DNA of 9,830 nucleotides from JBAYJY01 sp041664945 (lineage in GTDB: Bacteria > UBP15 > UBA6099), in NCBI GenBank assembly GCA_041664945.1, contig JBAYJY010000177.1, positions 1 to 9,830 on the forward strand. The letters are read 5' to 3'. The notes under the pieces were generated by a model. That model searched no databases. It was given only the letters and a program-made list of their open reading frames with translations, and was not told the origin of the DNA. A program made the position numbers and the translations under genes. Shown piece by piece: positions 1 to 5,303 of this stretch; the first letter of the stretch is position 1, and every line of letters starts with the position of its first letter.

Positions 1-390
1 CGCCCAACCGCTCGCCTGCACAAGCCCGAGCAATATCATCATCACCCAGAACACCCATAAAGAGTGGGTGAAGCAAAAAACCAGATTAATTATGATCGAG
101 GCGCCGAGCCCTCCGAGCAGCAGAACGCGCGGCCCGAACTTGCGTCCGAGATAGCTGTTTATGAACTGGCCGAACATGTAGGCGACGAGATATGCGGCCC
201 ATATATCGCCGAGCGTGCTCATATGCCAACCGTACTGCTCGCTCAGAGTCTTCATTATCAGCGTGTAGACTTTGCGGGTCAGATAATACCCGCAATAGCC
301 GAAATACGTCGCGATCAATATCTTCCATCGCCACGCCGCCTGTTCCGGCGTCAGTTTTTTTTGTTCGGGGACTGCTGCTGCTTTGGCCAT
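1..390 (-). CDS. OPA-family MFS transporter, N-terminal 130 residues (gene runs off the left edge)
   Basis: This is the start of a major facilitator of the organophosphate:phosphate antiporter family (GlpT/UhpT/UhpC type), an inner-membrane carrier. The reading frame is open from the ATG at 388-390 to base 1. The start is preceded by GGGAG at a normal distance. Residues 1-22 are a polar cytoplasmic tail. Residues 23-45 form the first membrane helix and carry FGYCGYYLTRK, where Arg39 sits at the place of the substrate-binding Arg45 of GlpT. Further helices lie at about 60-80 and 88-108, and the fragment ends in the family-typical GLVQASGW stretch at 122-129. The first intracellular loop has the MFS-like GRKFGPR (82-88). 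It is divergent from a second OPA gene beginning at 605. Family assignment is firm. Substrate, and whether it is a transporter or a UhpC-like sensor, cannot be told from this fragment. Confidence 0.85.
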   Translation of the reverse strand, partial: MAKAAAVPEQKKLTPEQAAWRWKILIATYFGYCGYYLTRKVYTLIMKTLSEQYGWHMSTLGDIWAAYLVAYMFGQFINSYLGRKFGPRVLLLGGLGASIIINLVFCFTHSLWVFWVMMILLGLVQASGWA

Positions 391-604
391 GTATTTTCTC
401 CCGGCGGCCCGCCATCCGGCCGCCTAAACCCAAGATTTGCATATTCTACTACCCGCGCCCGAAAAACCGCAAGCGGAAAAACAACCGCCGCTATCGCCAC
501 GGCGAAATCGAGGCGGAAAATGTATAAATACGGTTTTTTGTTGCAATTACCCCCTCTTAACGATTAATAATATACGAGGCCGTAATCTATATTGGAGAGT
601 TGCC
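391..604. promoter_or_regulatory. Shared divergent control region of the two OPA transporter genes
   Basis: These 214 bp between two divergent starts must hold both promoters; no convincing gene lies here. For the minus strand, TAGAAT (complement of 443-448, five of six matches to the -10 consensus) is the best -10, with a weak TTGCGG at 467-472 as -35 (18-bp spacer). For the plus strand, TTGCAA at 541-546 is followed by an AT-rich stretch (564-573) that could supply a -10, but no hexamer there is close to consensus. Several short GC hairpins (467-476, 496-505) are present. Hexamer matches are by eye and weak. Confidence 0.3.
403..424 (-). promoter_or_regulatory. GC-rich hairpin in the leader of the left OPA gene
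   Basis: Perfect 7-bp inverted repeat GGCGGCC / GGCCGCC (403-409 and 418-424) with an 8-nt spacer. It lies directly upstream of the Shine-Dalgarno stretch (about 398-402) of the minus-strand transporter. It could fold in the mRNA next to the ribosome site or be a DNA-binding site. The structure is seen in the sequence; the role is inferred. Confidence 0.35.
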
Positions 605-1957
605 ATGTTTTCACAAATAGCGAATTTTTTCAAAACCGGACCCGATGCGCCCGAATGTAAAATGTCCAGTGACGAACTAAATAAGACATTCAAGTTCAGG
701 CGCTTTTCCGTTTTTATCGGAATCACACTGGGATATGGGTTCTTCTATGTAACACGATTAGCCATGTCAGTAGTTAAGAAGCCGATGCTCGACGCGGGCG
801 TTCTTGATGCGGAACAGTTGGGCAAAATCGGCGCAATTCTTCTGACGGTATATGCAGTAGGCAAGTTTATGAACGGAGTGCTCGCCGACCGATGCAATAT
901 AAAGAGATTCATGTCGGCCGGGCTTATGATCTCGGCGCTTATCAACCTTGCGATGGGATTCAACACCAATTTCTGGGTGTTTTTTGTTTTATGGGGCATG
1001 AACGGCTGGTTTCAGGCGATGGGGGCGGCGCCCAGCGTTGTGTGTCTGTCACAATGGTTCGGCAAAAAGGAACGCGGGACATACTATGGCATATGGTATG
1101 TTTCGCACAGTATAGGAGAAGCTATAACTTTTATCTTCACGGCGATTGTGGTGAGCCATTTCGGATGGCGTTACGGGTTCGCAACGTCAGGCATCTTAGG
1201 TCTTACGATGGGGATAGTCTTGCTGTTTCTGTTAGCGGACAGGCCACAGACTTTCGGCCTTCCTTGCATCGCGGAGTACAAGAATGAAGCGCTGCCGGAC
1301 GAAAGCCATGAGTCGATGACTCTACTGCAACAACAGCTTTTAGCCCTGAAATATCCGGCAGTCTGGATTTTGGGACTCGCGAGCGCTCTTACTTATGTCG
1401 CCCGCTACGGCGTCAACAGTTGGGGCATATTATACCTTCAGGAAATCAAGAGATACAGCCTCATTGATGCGGGCGCCATCATGGGCGTGGCTCCGTTAGT
1501 AGGCATCGCGGGCGGCGCTCTTTCCGGGTTCATATCCGACAGATTTTTCGGCAGAAACCGGCACAAGACAACGCTGCTGTACGGACTGTTGCAGGTATCG
1601 TCGCTGGCGGTATTCTTCTTCGGACCTCCTGGGCACAGATGGCTCGACGTCGCCAGCATCGCGGTATTCGGATTTGCAGTCGCCGGAACGGTGGCGTTCC
1701 TCGGCGGTCTCACGGCAATCGACCTGACACCCCGCCGGGTCACCGGCGCGGTTATGGGCTTCATCGGCTTTTTCAGCTATCTCGGCGCGTCGGCCCAGGA
1801 TTGGATAAGCGGATATTTCCTGAAAAAAAACATTGTGGTTGTAAACGGCGTCGATGTTTACAACTTCGATACCGTCATATATATCTGGATGGGCGCGGCC
1901 GTGCTGTCGTTGTTGCTTGCCATGACCGTCTGGAATGTAAAACCACGGGAAGATTGA
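605..1957 (+). CDS. OPA-family MFS transporter, GlpT/UhpC-like
   Basis: A complete 450-residue inner-membrane carrier, close to the usual 440-460 of GlpT, UhpT and UhpC. The ATG at 605 is chosen over an in-frame ATG at 437 because GGAGAG (594-599) sits at the right distance and the protein then starts like the family (MFSQIANFF..., polar tail, first helix at about 34-56). Both arginines that bind the organophosphate/phosphate in GlpT (Arg45, Arg269) have counterparts: Arg51 in GYGFFYVTR (helix 1) and Arg267 in TYVARYGVNSWG (helix 7). Other family marks are GMNGWFQAMG (131-140), the DRPQTFGLP stretch after helix 6 (212-220) and FFSYLGAS (389-396). A cytoplasmic loop of about 35 residues (212-248) separates the two six-helix halves. 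Likely phosphate-linked antiport of a phosphorylated metabolite. The residues also fit a UhpC-like receptor, but no uhpAB-type regulator is nearby. Confidence 0.9.
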   Translation: MFSQIANFFKTGPDAPECKMSSDELNKTFKFRRFSVFIGITLGYGFFYVTRLAMSVVKKPMLDAGVLDAEQLGKIGAILLTVYAVGKFMNGVLADRCNIKRFMSAGLMISALINLAMGFNTNFWVFFVLWGMNGWFQAMGAAPSVVCLSQWFGKKERGTYYGIWYVSHSIGEAITFIFTAIVVSHFGWRYGFATSGILGLTMGIVLLFLLADRPQTFGLPCIAEYKNEALPDESHESMTLLQQQLLALKYPAVWILGLASALTYVARYGVNSWGILYLQEIKRYSLIDAGAIMGVAPLVGIAGGALSGFISDRFFGRNRHKTTLLYGLLQVSSLAVFFFGPPGHRWLDVASIAVFGFAVAGTVAFLGGLTAIDLTPRRVTGAVMGFIGFFSYLGASAQDWISGYFLKKNIVVVNGVDVYNFDTVIYIWMGAAVLSLLLAMTVWNVKPRED

Positions 1958-1978
1958 GCTTTCCCGTTCGCGTTTTTT
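1946..1978 (+). terminator. Weak terminator candidate after the OPA gene
   Basis: CGGGAA (1946-1951) can pair with TTCCCG (1961-1966) across a 9-nt loop that contains the stop codon. A run of six T (1973-1978) follows 6 nt later. The stem is short and the T-run is displaced, so this is a modest candidate. It also lies just downstream of the converging RCC1 gene and could serve both strands. Only 34 bp separate the two stop codons. Confidence 0.35.
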
Positions 1979-1991
1979 GCCGGATTTAAAA

Positions 1992-4196
1992 TCAGAAATT
2001 CACGGATACCGGCGAGGCCTGAAAGAGATTCCTGCCGTCTCCGAGCTGGCCGGAGTAATTATATCCCCAGCATTTCACAGACCCGCCGGAAATAACCGCG
2101 CAAGCGTGATATGCGCCGACCCCGATCGCTGAAGCCCCCGTTATGCCGCCGACGTCAACCGGCAATAGGCTGTTTGACCGCGTTCCGGTTCCGAGCTGGC
2201 CGAACATATTGTTTCCCCAACATTTTAACGCTCCGCCCGAAAGCAACGCGCAGGTATTGTAAATAGCGGCGTCAATTTCTGATGCGCTGGCAACGCCGGA
2301 GACCGACACCGGGGCGCTGCGGTTTGTCGTTGTGCCGTCTCCGAGCTGGCCGGAGCCGTTTTCACCCCAGCATTTCATTCCGCCGCCGGAAAGAATCGCG
2401 CACGTGTGCATCGAACCGCCGCTGATGCCGATCGCATCGGTTATGCCCGTAACGTCTACCGGAGCGGTTCTGTCTGTTGTCGTGCCGTCTCCGAGCTGGC
2501 CACTGCTGTTCCGGCCCCAACACTTAATCCCGCCGCCGGTTAGCAATGCGCACGTGTGACCTCCCAAAGGCGCGAGTTCAACAGCTCCCGTGACTCCGGC
2601 GACCGCGACCGGCCCGGTTCTTTCAGTTGTTGTGCCGTCTCCAAGTTGCCCGCTTCGATTTTCTCCCCAGCATAGAACGTTTCCGCCGGAAACGATTACA
2701 CAACTGGTCGAGTCGCCTACGGCTATGTCCGTTGCGTCCGTTATGCCTGTCACCGGCCCAACAGCGCCGCTTGCCTCTTGCGATCCGTTTCCAAGCTCGT
2801 TGGATTTGTTGCCGCCCCAGCATTTCACGGCTCCGCTCTCAAGCAGCGCGCAGAAATGGCTTCTTCCCGCCTTGACCGCCGTTACGCCGGAGAGGCCGGT
2901 TACAGCGGCGGGAGTTGCGCTTTGAGCAAAGGACCCGTCTCCGGATATGCCTGTTCCCCAGCATTTTACTCCCCCGCTGGAAAGCAGGGCGCAGGATTGG
3001 TTGTTGCCGGCGGCAACCGCTATTGCGCCTGAAACGCCAGCCGCCATGATCGGGGCGACGCTATATGGCATTGAGCCGGTTCCGAGCTGGCCTTCCCTGT
3101 TGTCTCCCCAGCATTTCATGCCTCCGGACGTTATCGCGCAACTATGGCTATCCCCGGCGGCCGCCGCTGTCGCGCCTGCGATGCCGGCGACCGTTGTCGG
3201 CGCGCTGCGGTTCGTCGTTGTCCCGTCTCCGAGCTGGCCGGAGCTATTGAATCCCCAGCATTTCATAGAGCCGCCGGACAAGACGGCGCAAGTATGGTAT
3301 GAGCCGAGCGCGAGCGCCGCGGCGCCTGATATTCCCGAAACAGCGACGGGAGTCAGGCTGTTCGTTGTGGTTCCGTTCCCGAGTTGCCCGAATATGTTGT
3401 ACCCCCAGCATTTCATGCCGCCGGATTCAATGACGCATGTGTGCGCGACCCCGGAACTGATTGCGGTCGCGGCGGAGACTCCCGTCACGTCCACCGGAAC
3501 GCTGCTGTTCATCGTTGTTCCGTCTCCGAGCTGGCCGGCATTATTCTCGCCCCAGCATTTTGCCGTTCCTTCCGCAAGAAGAGCGCACGATGAACTGCCG
3601 GAAATTGATATTCCAACAGCGGTCGCAATTCCTGTCACGGCCACGGGCGTTAATGAGTTTGTCGTGGTCCCGTTGCCCAACTGCCCTTGTGAATTATTCC
3701 CCCAGCATTTTACCGAGCCGTTGGAAAGCAGGGCGCATGCATGGATAGATCCATTTTTAACGGCCACGGCGCCCGAAATGCCGCCGACGCTCACAGGCGT
3801 CGCATAAGAGTAGCCGGCGGAGCCGCCGCCAAGCTCCCCGTAAGTGTTCGAGCCCCAGCACTTAATTGAGCCGCCGGACAAAAGGGCGCATGTATGGTCT
3901 GCGCCGGCGGATATCTCTGTCGCAGCGGTTATGCCCGTGACTTCCGCCGGTTCGCTTTTTGTCTCCCGCGTTTCATCGCCTATCTGCCCGTTTTCGTTAT
4001 CGCCCCAGCATTCAACAGTTTCGTCCGTCATAATTGCGCAAGTGTGGCTATTGCCTGCGGCGATACGCAGAACCGGCCTTCCTCTTTCGACGTATTCGGG
4101 CGCGCCGATCCAGCTTTCGCCTTTTCCGCATCCCGCCAAAAGCAACGACATCCCGGTGAATATTATTAATGCCGCAAATTGACTCGCGCGTCTCAT
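1992..4196 (-). CDS. RCC1-repeat lipoprotein (14 repeats, probable double beta-propeller)
   Basis: This is a 734-residue exported protein of the RCC1/ATS1-like repeat class. The start is the ATG at 4194-4196 with GAGGG just upstream; a TTG seven codons earlier overlaps that site and is unlikely. Residues 1-23 are a lipoprotein signal with lipobox LAGC (Cys23 lipidated); the +2 residue is Gly, so outer-membrane sorting is expected by the E. coli rule. From residue 42 to the end lie 14 units of about 50 residues, roughly HTCALLSGGSVKCWGxN, then GQLGDGTTTN, then PVxVxGI. All 14 have both the first Cys and the CWG, giving 28 cysteines in pairs about 10-12 apart, which suggests a disulfide in each blade. 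RCC1 domains usually close with seven blades, so 14 units fit two propellers in tandem. Unit 8 (nt about 2930-2960) is shortened around GQL. Surface role and ligand are unknown; RCC1-like folds usually bind proteins (BLIP-II is a secreted example). Confidence 0.9.
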   Translation of the reverse strand: MRRASQFAALIIFTGMSLLLAGCGKGESWIGAPEYVERGRPVLRIAAGNSHTCAIMTDETVECWGDNENGQIGDETRETKSEPAEVTGITAATEISAGADHTCALLSGGSIKCWGSNTYGELGGGSAGYSYATPVSVGGISGAVAVKNGSIHACALLSNGSVKCWGNNSQGQLGNGTTTNSLTPVAVTGIATAVGISISGSSSCALLAEGTAKCWGENNAGQLGDGTTMNSSVPVDVTGVSAATAISSGVAHTCVIESGGMKCWGYNIFGQLGNGTTTNSLTPVAVSGISGAAALALGSYHTCAVLSGGSMKCWGFNSSGQLGDGTTTNRSAPTTVAGIAGATAAAAGDSHSCAITSGGMKCWGDNREGQLGTGSMPYSVAPIMAAGVSGAIAVAAGNNQSCALLSSGGVKCWGTGISGDGSFAQSATPAAVTGLSGVTAVKAGRSHFCALLESGAVKCWGGNKSNELGNGSQEASGAVGPVTGITDATDIAVGDSTSCVIVSGGNVLCWGENRSGQLGDGTTTERTGPVAVAGVTGAVELAPLGGHTCALLTGGGIKCWGRNSSGQLGDGTTTDRTAPVDVTGITDAIGISGGSMHTCAILSGGGMKCWGENGSGQLGDGTTTNRSAPVSVSGVASASEIDAAIYNTCALLSGGALKCWGNNMFGQLGTGTRSNSLLPVDVGGITGASAIGVGAYHACAVISGGSVKCWGYNYSGQLGDGRNLFQASPVSVNF
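1995..4073 (-). repeat. 14-unit tandem coding repeat (about 150 bp per unit)
   Basis: The DNA under the RCC1 protein is a degenerate tandem repeat. The box CCGTCTCCGAGCTGGCC, which encodes GQLGDG on the minus strand, recurs at exactly 150-bp steps around 2335, 2485 and 2635. It reappears near 2035, 2935 (altered), 3223 and 3523. A second recurring box, CCCCAGCATTT (coding KCWG), marks every unit. The exact 50-codon period in part of the array points to duplication of whole units. Divergence between other units shows the array is old and under selection as protein. Confidence 0.8.
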
Positions 4197-4261
4197 GATT
4201 TTACCCTCAGGCAGCAATAGATTCTTCTTATGTTGTTTTATAGCTAAACAATATGATTCTT

Positions 4262-4294
4262 TTTGATATTATATCAAAGAACATTTTGTTTCAA
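4262..4294 (-). promoter_or_regulatory. Promoter candidate with overlapping 17-bp palindrome, driving the RCC1 lipoprotein gene
   Basis: On the minus strand a perfect TATAAT (complement of 4268-4273) is preceded by TTGAAA (complement of 4289-4294), five of six matches to the -35 consensus. The spacer is 15 bp, or 17 bp if TAATAT is taken as the -10. The -10 lies inside a perfect palindrome, TTTGATATTATATCAAA (4262-4278, 8+1+8), which looks like the site of a dimeric repressor. The start codon is about 70 nt downstream. Hexamers and palindrome are read directly; regulation is inferred. Confidence 0.5.
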
Positions 4295-4375
4295 TCCAAA
4301 TGGATTTATATAGAGTGTTTGTCGTTCTGTTTCGGCCTTTCCGCGTTTCCTTCATCGACTTTTTCCAACAACTGC

Positions 4376-4422
4376 GTTTTGACAACAATTGTTTTGACAA
4401 AACAGGCCGCTTGCGCAAGAAT
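4376..4422 (+). promoter_or_regulatory. Promoter candidate of the DUF2059 gene with direct repeat
   Basis: A consensus -35 TTGACA (4394-4399) is followed after 17 bp by AAGAAT (4417-4422, four of six), giving a start near 4429 and a leader of about 50 nt. The -35 box lies in the second copy of a 10-bp direct repeat, GTTTTGACAA (4376-4385 and 4391-4400, 15 bp apart). A 10-bp palindrome AACAATTGTT (4384-4393) sits between the copies. The arrangement suggests activator or repressor binding at or upstream of -35. Confidence 0.45.
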
Positions 4423-4479
4423 TGGGAGGAACTCTTTCATACGCAAGAAGATTGTTTTCAAAATCGAAAGGAGCGAATC

Positions 4480-5067
4480 ATGAAAAAAATTCTTATCACC
4501 GTTATTGTCGCTTTGTTCGCTGTTGTTCTCGCAACCGGCGCGGCGACGGCTCAGGACGCGGCGGCAGGCAAAGAGAGCGTTTCTCCGCAGAAAATCGAAC
4601 TCCTCAAACGGCTTTTTGCCGACATGAAACTGGATGAGAACATGAAACAGGTTTTTGATTCGATGGCAGCGCAGATGAAAGCCGCCGCGCCTCAGATGCT
4701 GAAAGGGATGATCGATGAAAATGAAATGACCGACAGAGACAGGCAAATCATGGATGAGCTGATGCCTCCTTTCATGGAAAAAATCTACAAAACAATTTTT
4801 AATTCGTTCGACATTAACAAAATGGTTGAAGAAATTTACATACCTTTATACGCAAAATATTTCGATGAAGATGACATTAAAGCGATGATAGCTTTTTACG
4901 AGTCGCCGACGGGCAAAAAATTTATTGATTTAACGCCGGCTTTAACCGCGGAAGCAATGCAGAAAATGATGACCGATATTATTCCCCAAATGACCGAGGC
5001 GATGAAACCGGTACTTGATGAATTCCAGGAAGACGTCAAAGCAAAGCTTGGCGACTCAGAGGAATAA
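4480..5067 (+). CDS. Exported, methionine-rich DUF2059-domain protein
   Basis: A 195-residue protein. The ATG at 4480 is chosen because AAAGGAG (4467-4473) precedes it by 6 nt and the product then begins with a textbook Sec signal: MKK, a hydrophobic core to about residue 19, and an Ala-Thr-Ala cleavage site after residue 24. The upstream in-frame ATG at 4300 would bury this signal behind 60 unlike residues. The mature part is helical and acidic. Residues about 110-165 match the DUF2059 pattern, including YFDEDDIKAMIAFYESPTGKK (126-146 region) followed by the PALTAEAM helix. The function of DUF2059 is not established; such proteins are small periplasmic or secreted helical proteins. Mature residues include 17 methionines in 171, an unusually high share. 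It is divergent from the RCC1 lipoprotein and has no obvious terminator after it. Its codon use looks more AT-rich than the following operon. Confidence 0.85.
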   Translation: MKKILITVIVALFAVVLATGAATAQDAAAGKESVSPQKIELLKRLFADMKLDENMKQVFDSMAAQMKAAAPQMLKGMIDENEMTDRDRQIMDELMPPFMEKIYKTIFNSFDINKMVEEIYIPLYAKYFDEDDIKAMIAFYESPTGKKFIDLTPALTAEAMQKMMTDIIPQMTEAMKPVLDEFQEDVKAKLGDSEE

Positions 5068-5213
5068 CAGCCATAATCCGTTAAAGCGGCAATCGATCGC
5101 AGCAGTCTAGAATTTCGAAGATTTCTTTATTTCCCTTAGACATTCTGCGGTTCCTTGTTCGATATTCGATATTCAAATAGTTCTTTATTTCAACACTTAT
5201 CAACAACAACGAC
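5068..5213. other. Gene-free spacer with an AT-rich repeat-like segment
   Basis: No convincing gene or terminator is seen in this stretch. The segment at about 5156-5180 contains tandem GATATTC words (TTCGATATTCGATATTCAA). A related but degenerate segment appears at about 8190-8207. Read on the minus strand it resembles the TATCGAATATCGAACAAGGAA type of intergenic repeat that I recall from various environmental bacterial genomes; that resemblance is from memory only. Confidence 0.3.
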
Positions 5214-5281
5214 TTGCATCTTTTCCCGTCTTTATAGATAATCCCAGTGAACTTTCTCGTTTTCGCGAATCTTCGCGAAAA
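5214..5281 (+). promoter_or_regulatory. Promoter candidate and 22-bp palindromic operator/hairpin of the racemase-amidase operon
   Basis: TTGCAT (5214-5219) and GATAAT (5237-5242, five of six) are separated by 17 bp, placing transcription start near 5249. Just downstream lies a perfect inverted repeat: TTTTCGCGAA (5260-5269), centre TC, TTCGCGAAAA (5272-5281). Each arm contains the self-palindromic 8-mer TTCGCGAA. The position between start site and Shine-Dalgarno (GGAGG, 5294-5298) suits a repressor operator that blocks transcription, or a leader hairpin. The regulator is not in the window. Confidence 0.5.
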
Positions 5282-5303
5282 ACTTACGCCGACGGAGGCG
5301 AAC

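Noticed and set aside
86..442. Minus-strand frame of 118 residues over the left transporter
   Set aside because: The neighbouring minus frame starting at 390 gives membrane helices and OPA motifs; this one is Arg-rich and out of frame.
437..604. Upstream ATG (437) for the plus-strand OPA transporter
   Set aside because: It would add 56 basic residues unlike the family and has no good ribosome site; the ATG at 605 has GGAGAG and a family-like N-terminus.
2947..3807. Plus-strand open frame of 286 residues opposite the RCC1 gene
   Set aside because: It is the antisense image of the repeat array, Pro/Ser-rich and periodic only because the minus-strand coding repeats are. The minus frame has signal peptide, lipobox and family repeats.
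1995..4073. Regular 150-bp repeats considered as a CRISPR-like array
   Set aside because: The repeats form one open frame with protein-level conservation, unit length is three times codon-periodic and there are no unique spacers.
4300..4479. Upstream in-frame ATG (4300) for the DUF2059 gene
   Set aside because: It would bury a clear signal peptide 60 residues inside, and it lies upstream of the best promoter candidate.
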